Assembly: GCF_003597395.2 (NCBI RefSeq)
Contig: NC_133776.1
Coordinates: forward strand, 33,918,155-33,982,154
DNA: 64,000 nt
From: Chelonoidis abingdonii
Lineage: Eukaryota > Chordata > Testudines > Testudinidae
Direction of reading: 5' to 3'
Under the pieces are notes generated by a model. It had not been told where the DNA came from. It did not search any database and saw nothing but the letters and a program-made list of their open reading frames with translations. Made by a program: the position numbers and the translations under genes. Shown here one piece after another: positions 1 through 13,239 of the stretch (within the stretch, counting starts at the first letter, position 1; each line of letters starts with the position of its first letter).

Positions 1-442
1 TGGGGAAACAAAGAGCACTACAGGAATAATGGCTATCACATTAGGCATGCTTGCGAGGCAGCATACCCCTCTCAAACAATCATCCTTATAATACAAGTCT
101 GTACCGAACAGCTCTCTCGTGGTTCCTACCAAGCCCCGGGCTGGACTGGCTCCTCATCCCAACACTGTGAGATCCTGCATGATCGCTCCATGCTGGGGTC
201 ATTGGGGCGTCCAGGCATGGTCTAGTGTTGGTTGTTGATTGATTGATTGACTGTTACACTCCACGCCTGGTGACAAACAGACGGGGATTTTTAAAAATCC
301 CGGCGGCATTTTAAAATGCGTCACCTTTGAGCCAGCAGTGGAGGCTAATGGACCAGACCTGAAAGCTATCTGAAAGTCCTAATACCCTGAGCCAATACAG
401 TCTGGTAGTGCAACCTGAGAGCGTGCGCATCAGCCGCGCTGA

Positions 443-592
443 TCGCTACACCTGTACGGACCCAGGTGTACAGCCAGCGCTGCAGACAGGGAGTTGCAGC
501 GCTGGCTGAGCTTTGTAAGTGTGGACACCTGCTAAGTTGCAGCGCTGTAACCCCCTCACCAGCGCTGCAACTTGCAAGTGTAGCCAAGGCCC
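443..592. repeat. CAGCGCTG-rich inverted-repeat element
   Basis: AGCGCTG-type palindromes recur four times. AGTTGCAGCGCTGG (492-505) is the exact reverse complement of CCAGCGCTGCAACT (559-572). The right end reads AAGTGTAGCCAAGGCCC. A diverged relative is at about 11075-11220. This is a non-coding foldback repeat. Confidence 0.55.
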
Positions 593-3500
593 TAACAATG
601 CACTCAGGAATTGGCAGGACAGTTTGTAAACAACAGAGGGAAGACAGTGAAAGGGCACCTAAGGGGGTATAAGCCCCTCTGAAAGTTTATTTTAAAATAC
701 ATTAACTGGTATGAACTTGGTAATAGCAGTTGTGACCATTTTGAAAAGCATACAAAATATTTTTTTTCCAGAAAAAAATTGATTTTTTGTTTGTCCAAGT
801 CAGTTTAATTTTGCCAGTTGTCACTGACAGAAACATTAAAATATTCAATTATTGACTAAAAAACCCTTATACAGGAAAAATAAAAAATGTTACCTATGAG
901 CAAAAATCTTTTGGATTTGTCTGTTATACACATTTCTCCATTTGTGTGTAGAGGTTTGCATTTCTGACAGTGTCAAAGGACAGCAAAATTAATGTTTTCC
1001 TGACCTTATGTGACTACAAAGTCTTGGACTTCTCAGGGAAGCTGGCCTTTCCTTACCAAGTCCTGTTACAGTCTATCTTTGTGTTTACTTTTCAGAGGCC
1101 ATAAATTAGATGTTCCTATCATCTCAAGAAGACACAGAGAAGAATGAAACAATGACGAGGATGACACTAATACATGAGAATAAGAGACAGAAAGAAGATC
1201 CAGCAGAAGGACAGGGCACTACAAAAGGTTTAAATATAAACTGATTTTTCCTTTTGATTGGCATATGAAAGAAAACATTGTAGGGACACAAATACATAGT
1301 GGAGAAAAGTTTCAAAAGCACCAAAGTATCTTCAGAGTCTAAGTCCCATTTTCAAAAGTGACTTAGGCTTCTAGTTGCCCAAGTCTCACTGAAAATCAAT
1401 GGGACCTAGGATGCTAAATCAAATTTTACCTACTATATTTAGAGGCTGGTGAGCTAGATATGGTAGCAACCATTCTAAAGCCCAATATTGGGACCTTTTC
1501 TGCAGGAAACAATGTGCTAAAATAGAGATTTCCTTGATCTATACACAGTCTCACAAATCCCTCAGTGTGGGGAATTTCACTTTTCTGTGCCCCCTGCAGC
1601 ACATTCTACATCATACAAAGGTTTTCTACATCAGTCATAGTACAGAGAATACTTTCCAACGCAGAGAAAAATGAAATAGATTTGTTGTTTAGATTATGGT
1701 TGTTAAGAGAACAGCTTGATTTGCGGTAGCTAAATAAAAATATACAATGGAATACTAGTAATATAAAACAAAGGTGAATGGTGCTGTAAGGTAGAGGTAA
1801 ATTATGTGTTCTGACCAAAAATTAGTTGGAGACATTTGCACTGATACACTCTAGGCACTTGGTCTATATTACATGCTGAAAGGTGACTGGAACAAGCTAA
1901 CAATTGAGATTGAAAGCTAACACTATATTATTACCACCACTAGCCCTAATTAATATAACTGAACTCAGGAATGATGATCATCCTCATTTATGTTTGCTTT
2001 ATATATCCCAGCAATATGGGATTTTTAAAAGTATTTTTTCCACAGAGAATGCTTTCCTACTCAAAGGTTTTTAAAGCAATTCTTCAATAACAGAGGGACT
2101 TCCCATTATGAATACTTATTAGCAGTCGGAGCCCTGTTGCATAACATAAGAGTGGTACTAGCTATTTAAGAGAATCAACACAGTATTCTAAGCACCAGAC
2201 AGAATGGCCTTCAAGTTCCTTCTCTAACGACCGCCTGTAAGTAAACCACATTTATTAGAAAAGCACTTACGCAGGCTTTTACTCTGCTTATAGCTCACTA
2301 CTGCTGAGCTGTCGGCCACAGGCAATAACGTTTCTATATTCCCAAAACTGCTTTGAGCATACAGTGAGACAATGAGGAAAATTTTCATTGTGCCAGTCGC
2401 AAACCTGGGGCTGCTGCTCAGCTGTAGTGAGGCATAGCCATAAGGATATATGTTATCTGCTATCAATTTTTATTTGCCAAAAGTAGTTTTCATATCAATT
2501 TATAGTCATCTTCTTCAAGAATCCTTCTAGATACAGATAGGTTATGTGTTGATCACAGGCAACATATCCTCACAGCATCTGAGTACTGCAATAAATAGCA
2601 TTGATTAGCCAAGATACACTGCCATTGCAGTATCCCAGCAGGCAGTAGGAATATGGCACTATATAAGAGCTAAAAATGTGCCGACACGTATCTGAAAGGA
2701 TATGGTCAAACACTGAGTATGTGAAGTATATTTTGGTGAATAAATCACACTTGCAGACGCTGTGTGTTTAGAGAGACCAGATAGCACGAGTGAAAAATCA
2801 TGACGGGGAGTAGGGGGTAATAGGCACCTATCTAAAACAAAGTCCTGAATTTCGGGATGGTCACCTTATGTGTGTTTCCTCTTCACAGAAATAGAAACAC
2901 AGAAAATGCTTTCTTTTTGAGGCAGGTGAAAAGCAGTAGCTGGGCAACACAATGCATCCTTTGCTTGAGGCAGAGCTCCTTTTTCCTCACAGCCTACCAA
3001 CGGTAATCTATCATCACAGAAGTGATTCTATGACCTCGATTTTCCAAGTTACTTCCCACAGACAGACCTCTGCCGCCAATAAGGCTGCATGCAAGTATAT
3101 GGCTCCAGCCCTGTGGACTGGTGACTGGGGCCTGTATCTATTTTTAAAATGCATGCCCTTCTAAAACAACAGCCTGCTCTAAGCTCTGAGAGCAATTTGT
3201 GTCCCAACTAAAACATTTATCTCCTTTGACCATAAAAGAAGGAAGCATGTCTTCTTCTATATTATGTAGAGGGACAAGCACACTCAGTGCTCAATACATA
3301 AACAAACAAGAAATATTGTCCCTGTTAGAACATATATAATACCCCTGAGGAAAAAAACACCGTCTCCTCTGGTTGTGTCAGGCTCAGTAATCACCCCTTA
3401 TATGTGCATAGATTAAGTGTTTGCTTTGTTCCAGTATTAGTGAATCAGAATGAGTCATTTTCCATATATGGGCATAAAGGAAGCAGTAGTTTAAGGACCA

Positions 3501-4037
3501 TGTCTGGAGCTTAGATTTGAAGTGTATTGACAAATTGCAGAATTTTAATCTATGAATTTAACATAGGCTCTGGAACAGAGTCACAGAAGCCTGTAAAGAA
3601 CCTTTCACAAAGTCTCCTTCAACATTGCTTCAATTCTAGTGTGGACAAAGTCTAGGTATGTACCCTGTATGGAAATTCTTAAGCTGCTATTTTCGTCTGC
3701 CATGTATAATTCACTCTTGGTAAAACTGAAAACTCTTTGTAGCATAAATAAAAGAGACAGGGTTTTATAACCTTCTTGATCCAGTGTTTCAGTTTCAGCA
3801 GAATTTGTATTAAAAGTAAAAAACTGAATCACAAATATGGGGCCAAATCTTGCTTGCCTTACTCATGCAAGTTGTCCCATTGGTCCTGACGCTCCTGTCA
3901 CATTGAGTACACTGGTTTTACACCAGTGTAATTCCATTGACTTCAAAGAAATTATTCCTCATTCATATCAGGGTAAAAGAAACCAAAATCAGACCCAGTG
4001 GGATACGTATGTGACTGAAGCAAACAGGATTGCCAGG
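593..4037. other. Intergenic, no gene recognised
   Basis: AT-rich sequence with only short chance frames. A TTTTCAAAAGTGACTTAGGC-type repeat is at about 1340-1430, and an ACACCAGTGTAA-type repeat is at about 3905-4005. Confidence 0.6.
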
Positions 4038-4045
4038 ATAGTAAA

Positions 4046-4617
4046 CAGGGCCAGCTCCAGGCACCAGCTGAGCAAGCTTGTGCTTGGGAAGGCAGATTCT
4101 AAGGGGCGGCATTCCCTTGAATCCATTTTTTTTTTTTTTTTTTTTCCTTTGCCGCTTTGGCCACCCTGCAGGTTTTTTTCTTTTTTCTTTTTGGTTCGCC
4201 GCTCGGGCCACCCTGTAGGGGGCAGTGGTGTGGAGGAGGGAAGCACCCTGCTGGGAGTGGGCTGCACCCTCTATCTGCCCCAGCTGGTGCCAGGTCTGTA
4301 GTAAGCCCGGCAGGGCAGCCTGCGTCCTTCCCTCCCCTCTGACCGGAGCGGTGCAGAGCCCTCCTGGCAGGTGGCGCAGTGGAAGCCCTGTCTGTCCCCC
4401 TTCTCTCTCCCCCCGCTGCCCGGGGCACATCTGCAGCGCCCCCCTACACCCACGCTCTAGCCGCCCTACACAGGTTTTTTTGCTCTGCCGCTCTGGCTGC
4501 CTGCAGGTTTGCTTTTTTTTTTTTTTTTTTTTTGGTTGTTGCTTCAGTGCTCTGGCCATCCCACAGGTTTGCTTTTTTTTGTTTCTTGGGGCAGCAAAAA
4601 AGCCAGAGCCAGCTCTG
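4046..4617. mobile_element. Non-autonomous hAT-like element, family A, copy 1 (572 bp)
   Basis: The element has terminal inverted repeats CAGGGCCAGCTCCAGGC and GCCAGAGCCAGCTCTG and is flanked by a perfect 8-bp target duplication ATAGTAAA (4038-4045 and 4618-4625). The 8-bp duplication is diagnostic of the hAT superfamily. The interior is GC-rich with long T runs (about 4128-4146 and 4511-4533), and no transposase is present. Long open frames in this region are by-products of this composition. Confidence 0.85.
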
Positions 4618-4625
4618 ATAGTAAA

Positions 4626-7600
4626 GATGTAAAAACTCTGCTCAAAGTAAATTTCCAACAAACACCAAGGCCCTGATGCTCAGTTATACCAGAGTTTTAA
4701 GCTATCTTCCTGCTTTGCTGAACCCTGGGGCAGCTGGGGACCAATTCAACACTAAGGTTGCTCTAAATTATATTAGCTCCTTGGGGGATGTTACAAGCTG
4801 TTACGCTAGCTAAGGATCATCCTAATGATGTGTACTCTGTCTCTACCTCCTCAGACCCCCAGTACACAGGGGGGAATTCACAGCTGCTTGTTTTGGTATC
4901 TTTAAGGTGCTTTTGCTTCATTACTTAAATAGATTTTTATTCTTTGTTACTATTACAATATTCATATTGTGTGTATTTATATATCCCTCAATGGGTGCAG
5001 GAGGATGTAATACAAAGCAACCTATACCCGTGGGGATAGCTAGAGCAAGGGGGAAAGGAGTTTCACCACCACCCTCATCCAGTGGCTTCCTCTGGGTAAG
5101 GCAGCTTTAAACTCTGTCTGGAGCTCCTGTTGAGTCACTGGTAGAAGAGATTGCTTGGGAGATGGAGAATCATGGCCCAGTGGCCTCCCCAGCCAGACCT
5201 AACACTTTGTGAGCTTCATCAGCCAACTCTAGGACCCCAACAAAGCAGGAGATGCAGATGGCTTCTTGAACCCCTGGCTCCAGAAAAAATTTCTGCTGCC
5301 CTCTGGCATAACCCAAGTAGTGAATATGATCTGTAATTTTTCAATTCTTACTACAGTACTATGTCACTTTGTCAGTTCCATTGCCTGAGACTGTACAAGC
5401 ACCATACCTGGCATAAACCAAAAGTCTTCATTTTGCACAACAATAATGAGAAAACACATACAAAATGCAGAAGCTGAACATGATGAGAAGTGAAACTAAA
5501 GAACATTCAACTCTAGGACTTACAGATCAAGGATAGAATACCCAAATCAGTGGCCAGCCAAATTAAAACAGGCAGACAGAGAAAAGAGCACTTTGAAATA
5601 CTGCAAAAGAGTGGAGGTGAGGGTAATGTCTCAGAATGGAACATAGAGTAAATCAGCATATGATTTTGCCACATCTTACTGCAGCAGTCTGCAGATGTTG
5701 TTGGTCTTCAGAAGTGTTGAAACAGGAAATAGTGTGGTTAAGTAAAATTCACATAGATCTTGAAAGCTATATTTATACTTGAGGCCATAGCTTTAAACTT
5801 TACTTTACAAATATCACATCTTTCATCCAAAATTACTGACTGATACTAAAGTGAGTTCTGACCAACTCAGGGGACTTCAATTAAGCTTTTGAGATGGCAG
5901 ATTTTGGTTTCTTTTTTTTAGTTCTTTTGCCAATTTAAAAAAACCCCAAGTATTAAAGGGAAAAGCTGGTCCAAGCTAAGTAGAATTATTTTATTCTTTA
6001 ATACAAATAGGAAGCTCTGAGTGTGACTAAAAGTTAAAGCATTCCCACGTTTCTTACATTCTAACTTACGAAACCAGCCCCAAGCTTCTTCCAAATATAA
6101 CATAGCTGAAATTTCAACGGGAAACATCTGTACAGAACACATGATGGTTTGCTCAAAGCAGAGTGGAATATAATTCCCGTCCAAATTTTTTCCCAGTACA
6201 AATCTACCATTCTATAGCTAGGGGTATTTTATTCTGGATAAAATGACAGTCATAAACTCAACATTAGTACTAGCAGGGAAGGATGAATATCTATCAGTAA
6301 TCAGGTCCTTCAAGTAGCTATCAATTTTATTGTGTTCCATTAAAGGCTTATCCAGAAGAAATTATATGCAACCTTTTGGGGCAGACAAGCCCCAAGAGAA
6401 AACACGTACTGTGCTTGGAATGGACTGACTGACCCAAAAGAAAAACCTGAGCGAGTTCTTGAGCTGCTGATATGGAGACAAGCACATCCAAATGAACCCC
6501 TTGCAGACTCATTAAAACTCTTTCTCAAGTCCAATCTCACTACTGAGGTTGCACAGTTATTGGTAGTTACTACAGCCATCATTGAGGCTCGGATAACCCC
6601 ATGCACAAGTGTACTGGAAAACAGGAGGAACAGATGGGTCTAGGATAGGCTGCTTATTTTTAAATTAAACCCCTTTCCCTCCCTCCCACATCTCTATTAG
6701 CATTTAGATGTGTATGGGGGAACCACAACCATAAAGCTGGTTTGGGGAGATTCTCTGATTGAAGGGGTTTCTCAACTCTGTTAACAGTCTCAGAGGAAAC
6801 ATTTGTCCAATAATCCTCCACTTTTTGATAGAGATGTTACCCTTGGGATGGACAGTCCCTCTGAAATTTCTTCTCTGACAATCCCACAATGGGACTTGGT
6901 ATCCCTAGTGTCATTCTCACAAGCCTGAAAGCCTAATATGACTCAATTCCTGGGATCGGCATCAGCGTTCATCTACTTTAATGGTTCTGTAATGATAGAC
7001 AAGATCACTGGGCAAGATCTCCTGACTGTCAGGCTGCCGGGTACTGCTTTGGTTCTGAGAAGCAATTTACAGCAGCCTCAAGAAGTTCTAAATTGCTAAG
7101 ACTCCTAAGGTGGTTTGCAGTATAAGCAGAGCTCTGTGTAAGCTCAAAAGCTTGTCTCTTTCACCAACAGACGCTGGTCCAATAAGAGATATTACTTCAC
7201 CCACCTGGTATCTCTAATGATCCCTAATGGGCAGCTCTGGCTACCTGAGATCACTTGAGCACACTAGCCCTCCAATAGTCTGGCCATACCCTTTTTACCA
7301 ATGCTCATTTGATAGGGGGAGTGGTGGGGAGTCAGCAACTTTGGCTGCTACATTGCTCAGGGACTCCCCTATGCCACAGAATCTCTAGGTAGCAAGTTAA
7401 GTAAGTTGTTGGCTGGAGTACTGCAAAGCAGCCTCAGGAGGGCTCATGATGCCGCCTATTTTGCCCAGATGTAAATTACCACTCAGGGTGCAAAGCAATG
7501 AAAATCAGGGCCAGCATCTAACCCTGATTATTAGTATCATTTATTACTACGATAGTAGAAAACATGATAGCTTTAGTTTGCATTGGGTTTCCCTGGTTTC

Positions 7601-8257
7601 AGCCCAAATGGGTTTGCACCACCCAAAGTCCACCTAACACTGAGGTTTGAATGAACCCAAAATCTTAAAGTGAAGTTCAATCATTGACACAATTTGAGAA
7701 AAAAAGATATAAACAAGGATCCTTCTCTAAGCTCTGGTGGTGCAAAGCAGGAGAAAACATGACTTTGCCAGCTTCCTGAGTATTCCCCTTGCAAAAGGAA
7801 ATCCCTGGGCGAGGGGTGTTCCCTCTTGAGGGTGTTTATGTTTGTGGGAACTATGCAGTAAACTCCCATGCATTCACAGTAGTGCTGGCAGGGAAACAGG
7901 AGAGAGTTCCCCCTGCAGCAGAAGTGGTGACTGTAGCAGTGGTAAGTGCACCTTTGCCACTAGAATCACAAAGCCATAAAAACTGCTCTGATTCTTGCCT
8001 AAAAATTGGCATAATTTTAAAGTGAGGTTGATTCAAAACAAGAAAAAAATTACAGGCAGAGAAGCAGACTAGGCTCAGCTAGTGAACAGGCCACAGTGAC
8101 ACCCAGATAAAAAATTTCTAATCCTTTCTCAGTATCAGGAAGCTGATACGATCTAGCTGATTATTTATACTTGCATTAAATCTATGGATTTGTTTGCACC
8201 TTCATCACATATCATACCTACATTCCCAGGCATTGTGTCTTGTTACAGAACAGTACT
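4626..8257. other. Intergenic, no gene recognised
   Basis: Apart from the dispersed repeat at 7130-7215, I see only short non-coding frames and no splice-bounded exon of a known family. Confidence 0.55.
7130..7215 (+). repeat. Dispersed repeat, TGTAAGCTCAAAAGCTTGTCTC type, copy 1
   Basis: This 80-90-bp stretch matches 20675-20760 closely (AAGCTCAAAAGCTTGTCTC, CCAACAGA.G.TGGT.CAAT, GATATTAC.T.ACCCA). The repetition within the window is direct; the family identity is not known to me. Confidence 0.6.
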
Positions 8258-8265
8258 ACCACAGC

Positions 8266-8538
8266 CAGGGCCAGCTCCAGGCCCCAGTATGCCAAACGCA
8301 TGCTTGGGGCAGCATGCCGCGAGGGGCGCTCTGCCGGTCGCCGGGAGGGTGGCAGGCGGCTCCAGTGGACCTCCCACAGGCGTGCCTGCAGAGGGTCCGC
8401 TGGTCCCGCGGCTCTGGTGGAGCATCCGCAAGCACGCCTGTGGGAGGTCCACTGGAGCCGCAGGACCGGCGAGCAGCAGAGCGCCCCCCGCGGCATGCCG
8501 CTGTGCTTGGGGCAGTGAAATGGCTAGAGCTGGCCCTG
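8266..8538. mobile_element. Non-autonomous hAT-like element, family A, copy 2 (273 bp)
   Basis: The ends match copy 1 (CAGGGCCAGCTCCAGG and CTAGAGCTGGCCCTG). They are flanked by ACCACAGC (8258-8265) and ACCGCAGC (8539-8546), an 8-bp target duplication with one change. The interior is very GC-rich and contains a perfect 30-bp inverted repeat, 8356-8385 against 8432-8461, so it can fold into a cruciform or hairpin. It has no coding capacity of its own. Confidence 0.85.
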
Positions 8539-8675
8539 ACCGCAGCCAGCATGCTATTTAAAAAACAATATGCTTTTGAGGAATTCAGACTTTAAGTAAT
8601 TACACACTGGTAACTTCTTTCCTTCCAGCAACATTACATATGCTTCCCAAACTGTTTATTCTTTATAGTTTAATC

Positions 8676-9101
8676 CAGTGTTTCTCGACTGGGGAAGCCC
8701 TGAGCAGGATTCAGGGCATGTGCCAATCAGGTCCAGCTTTAGACTCAGCCAAGCAGAAAGCCTGAGCCCTAGCCCTGCTGTGGTGGGGCACAAACAGGGT
8801 GACCAGATGTCCCGATTTTTGGGTCTTTTTCTTATATAGGCTCCAATTGCCCCCCACCCCCTGTCCCAATTTTTCACATTTGCTGTCTGGTCACCCTAGG
8901 CACAAAGCTCAAGCCTGAGCAACTTTAGCTTTGCGGGGCCCCTCGTGGCTTGTGGCCATGGCAATTGCCCTGCTTGTTACTCCCTAACACTGGTTCTGGC
9001 AGAAAAACAGTTATTGTGGCACAGAGGGACTGTGCAGTTTTTATAGCATGTTGCGGGGGATGGGAGGTGAGGCTCAGAAAGAAAAAGATTGAGAATTTCT
9101 G
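8676..9101. mobile_element. hAT-like element of the TTCTCAA-terminus type, carrying a nested insertion
   Basis: The left end CAGTGTTTCTCGACTGGGG and the right end GATTGAGAATTTCTG form imperfect inverted termini. The flanks GTTTAATC (8668-8675) and GTCTAAAC (9102-9109) agree at six of eight positions, consistent with an old hAT target duplication. A second, younger element is nested at 8795-8898. Confidence 0.65.
8795..8898. mobile_element. hAT-like element, family C, copy 1 (104 bp), nested
   Basis: Termini CAGGGTGACCAGA and TCTGGTCACCCTA are near-perfect inverted repeats. They are flanked by a perfect 8-bp duplication GGCACAAA (8787-8794 and 8899-8906). The element lies wholly inside the older element at 8676-9101, which gives a relative age order. 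Confidence 0.85.
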
Positions 9102-11074
9102 GTCTAAACTACATATGCAAAGTAGCCAGAAAGCAGACCGAAGAATTGGTCCCTGGTATCAGAAAAAACACCTGTAATTTCCATTGAAGGAAATGGCCCT
9201 TCTCCCATTGAGTTCAATGGGAGTTCTGCCATTAATGTCAATGTCAGGGGCAGGATTTCACTCAACAGGAGTTCTGGATGTTCTAAAGGTATTCTCAAGA
9301 TTTGTCCCTCACATTTCTTCAGAAATATGGGGGGCGGGGCACGGACGTACAACAGGGTTATCATGCTGATTACAAATAAAAGTTAAAATCTAGACGTAAA
9401 GCACTATTTTGTTTTCTAACCAGTAACCTTTTAAGAACTTAAGGATTGTCTCTTGAAGAGATTTTAAAAGAGATCTGCATAGGTATTTCTAAACATATTA
9501 GGAATGTTATTCTGATACAACTCAGAATGTATTTTTTCCACTAAGATAGCAAGGTTTCTGAGAAAGAAGAACTAAAAAAAATTGTGGAGGAAAGGGAGGG
9601 TTTACATTTCTTTTTTAAATCGTTCAGAATATTTAAAAAAGCATATGTCACAATATTTTAGGGATAAAGTTTATTTTGAGTTTCAGATAATAGCAATTTT
9701 TAAAGCTGATTTTTAAAAAAGACCCTTATTTTCTGAGATACTGTTTGTGTGGTCCTAATACTCAATGAAAGTAGATTTTCTTTGGCAGAAATTGAACTTC
9801 TGGATGAAGAGAACAATGCTCTGGTGGATTTACGCTCTTCCCCTTGTCCAACCCCCCCTAAAAACAACCTTAGACTTGTGGTAATATTTTAAAGATATTG
9901 ATTACCCAAACCCTGCCCTTAGGTTCATCTGCGTGTTGCGACTCATTTAATATGGAGCTTCTTCAGAAACTGGCCCCAACATGAACTTTCAAACTCAGTG
10001 TTGTAAGAAGATGTAATTCTGTCTGCTCCAGTTACACATACTCCTATGGAATGGTAATCAACATTCACCAATTAAAGAAATAATTTTGACAATACGAAAA
10101 GCTTACCTTACCTTTTATTTTTCCCCAGCTGAAATTAAAGTTGTTTCCTTCTCAGCATTATGAAAATATTGTTCACCAAAAAAAGAAGAAGCAAACAAAC
10201 CCAGAGAAGTTCAGGACTACATGACGTGTAACCAGGAGAAACAAAAAAATATCCTGAGGTTTTGAAAAGCAAAGTGCTTTTATTCAGAAGAGTTTGGAAT
10301 GTAGTTCATAAATACTATGAAGTTACATTATTGTGAGTAAAGACACTTGATTTTAATATATAAGTAATTAAAAAAACTCCAACATGATAGTAATCAGACA
10401 TTTACAGGAAATTTGAAGTTTTTCTACTGATGCTGATAAGTGATGATCTAATCTGCAAGGTTAATTAAATACACTGTATGTGGTTGACAAGTAAATGGTG
10501 AAAATTTATTACCCTATTTACTTAGTTTAAGCATTTAATCTATGTTTGTTTAGCACCTACCTCTCTTTTATGACACCACATATTCAATCAACAAGATAAC
10601 AGTAGCAAGCAGAGATAAAAGTATTGCAATAAATTCATGGCCATGTATGATCACACAGTTGTCAGTATGCTGCACACCATGGACATTTGGAAATTCATAG
10701 TGACAGAAATGATAGAACTCATATGCTCCTGCTACAAAGGAAAATCTCTGCTAGCAGTCTAGGGCCTGTGACACACACAACTGAACTAATTATATCTAGC
10801 AGAGGGCAGTGGTGTATGTTCCACTGACAAGTTCATTACAGTATGGCTGGAAAGGAAACTTCAACCACCCTTTCAGTGCTCAGAGTTATACATTTGACAA
10901 ATGCATCTTTCTGCTACAGAGGAAGGAAATCCAAAGTTACTTTTCTGTAGTGGGAGAGGATTCTTCCTGTTTTGACTTCCTGTTACAGTGACTATACCAC
11001 TCTAAACATAACAGGCACTTGAACTCAGTGATGAGCCATGCCAAAAAATCTTGATCCAGGCCTCTCATCGGGGT

Positions 11075-11220
11075 GTTTTTTTTAGAGCGCTACAACTGCG
11101 CAGTTTCTGCACACGAAGTGGCTTGGCAGTGTGTACACCTCTGGAGTTACAGCACAGAAGGCTGCTTTCCCACGCAGAAACTTGCCAGTGTAAACAGGGC
11201 CTTTGTGGTAGTGCTCAGAC
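11075..11220. repeat. Foldback repeat related to that at 443-592
   Basis: AGAGCGCTACAACTGCGCAG and AACTTGCCAGTGTAAACAGGGCC resemble the ends of the element at 443-592. The core is diverged. No gene is present. Confidence 0.4.
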
Positions 11221-12468
11221 ATTCTACCTGCACAGGACAGAGGATGATTGAATGTTTCTGAGAGATCTTAGGGCAGCAACACTTACACCTTCTTCTGAAG
11301 AGTGATGCAGCATGCATTCCTCTTAGACTGATTGGTGGGTTACTGTTATCTTTGGGACAAGAAGCACAGCTGGATGCCTTGGCTAGCTCAACAGTCCAGT
11401 ACTCCAGGGAATAATGGATCTGTATTCTGGATACTTCTTGCATGAGTGTGCTGGGAAGAAAGGTATCCTATGCCCTCTTCTCTCCCATTGTACCCATGCA
11501 AGCGATACATGATTTAGCGTATAGATTTATATTATTTTCCAGGGTCAACACCCAGTAGATGAAATGTGCAAATATAGGAGTGGATTATGCAGAACACCAG
11601 TTTAAAATGTTTTTGTGATATGGCAGAAATATTACATATAGACATGATCACACTATCTCCCACTGAAATCAAGTGATGGGATGATTAGGCTCATGTATTT
11701 CCAATGAGGGGAGCTAGTTGAATAGTTTAAATTTTTGTGGCTATTTTCACAAAAAAAGAGAGGCATTCTCTGTTTGGCGGGTGTGTGTTATTCATCATGT
11801 ACAACTATATGAACAGCCACACAGATTTGAGAAAATATTCACAAATCCCAAATGGTGCATGAAAAAATTCATACCTGACAGTAAGTTTCCTTGCTCTTAC
11901 TCTATGAACTTCATACATATAATCAGAGAGAGGAAATAATACCTGTAACAGAGGTGACCAACCATACAGCAGAAACAACAAAGCGTGAATAGCACAATTC
12001 ATAAATAAACCATGAACCAAAAATTAATTTACCCAAACTATCTAGCAACCACTCATGAATAACAGACATATATGATTGGGTCCACACTTGGAACCAACAG
12101 TATTTGTAGCAAGTTGTTCGCTCAGCTTTACTGGGGAAGATCCCCAAAGAAATGAGGGAGAGATGGAGTTCTGACACAACAGCTCATGACATCTCTTCTT
12201 TTGGAGATAACCCCCAACTTGCTTCTCTGACCTCCCATCTTCCCTCAACTGGCGTATCTGTCAAGCTCTTCTGACTGTTAAGTTTATAAGTAATTTACCT
12301 ATGCGTCACCCACGGGATGATTAGTAGCTGGATTCAAAGAAAGTTTCTCCCCAAACCTTTTGGTAATAAAATAAATTGTTTGTGAATTGCAAACTTACTG
12401 AGCCATGTTCAGCACTATTACTAGTGAGCACAATTGCACTGAATCCGAAGCATACACCGAGGCTGAAT

Positions 12469-12532
12469 CTGACCCCTCCACTCTAGGCCTTTTATAATTC
12501 CTGACCCCTCCACTCTAGTCCTTTTATAATCC
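12469..12532. repeat. Tandem duplication, 32 bp x 2
   Basis: CTGACCCCTCCACTCTAG plus CCTTTTATAAT occurs twice head to tail (12469-12500 and 12501-12532), with about two differences. No gene context is seen. Confidence 0.85.
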
Positions 12533-13104
12533 TTTCCATATACCAACTGAGCTGATGCGGCTCATCCAATCCATATTTTTAACCAGTCAACCAGCTTTAT
12601 CCCCATTTGTCATGAGATTTTTAAATTTCTATAGAAAACACAAAACTCTACAGGTAAACTAAAAGAACTCTTAGATAATAAAAACTAGATGGGCAGGAAT
12701 GGAGGGAAAAGTTAACCAAACATGAATGGTGGGTGAGTGTTACAGTGCCCTGAGGTTCACTTAAGATAAGTTTGGATAAACAAGATATGCACAGACTGAG
12801 TATCCATTGCTGCAATGTTCATTCTGCTGCACCTCAGCCGCTCCTTACTGCATGCTACACAACCGATTACATCATGTCTAAAATTAGATCAACTCTTCCC
12901 AGGAAGGATTACATCTTTTCATTTGTAAATTGAATTGAACCCCTATGAAGGCTTCCTCTCTTCTATCTTCTCTTGGGATCCAGCAGACTACTGCCCCATG
13001 ACCTCTATGGATGAGGTGGCCCTCTTCTGCCTCTGGTAATAAGTCCTGTGCAAAGGGGTCATCAGATGGAATTTGGATGACTCTCTCCCTAGCAGATGAT
13101 TTTG

Positions 13105-13239
13105 GGCCTGATTCTCCATTACTTTGTTCCTTGTGTAGTAATTTACACCCGCGCAAAGTGGGTGTAGAACACTACCAAATCAGAATTCTCCACCACACCA
13201 AGAGTAGCACTTTACACTCACTTTGTACAGAATCAGGCC
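13105..13239. repeat. GCCTGATTCT foldback element, copy 1
   Basis: The ends GCCTGATTCT (13106-13115) and AGAATCAGGC (13229-13238) are perfect inverted repeats. The interior has TTTACACC and TTACAC blocks shared with copies at 35038-35156 and 53681-53834. Confidence 0.6.

Larger units (their letters stand above)
9110..13104. other. Intergenic, no gene recognised
   Basis: AT-rich and non-coding apart from a faint foldback at 11075-11220 and a tandem duplication at 12469-12532. Confidence 0.55.

Noticed and set aside
3963..4661. 232-codon minus-strand open frame rich in Lys and Gln
   Set aside because: It spans hAT family A copy 1; the frame arises from long T runs and GC-rich transposon sequence and matches no protein family.
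8184..8595. Overlapping frames of 92-133 codons on both strands
   Set aside because: They lie over hAT family A copy 2 and reflect its GC-rich inverted repeat.
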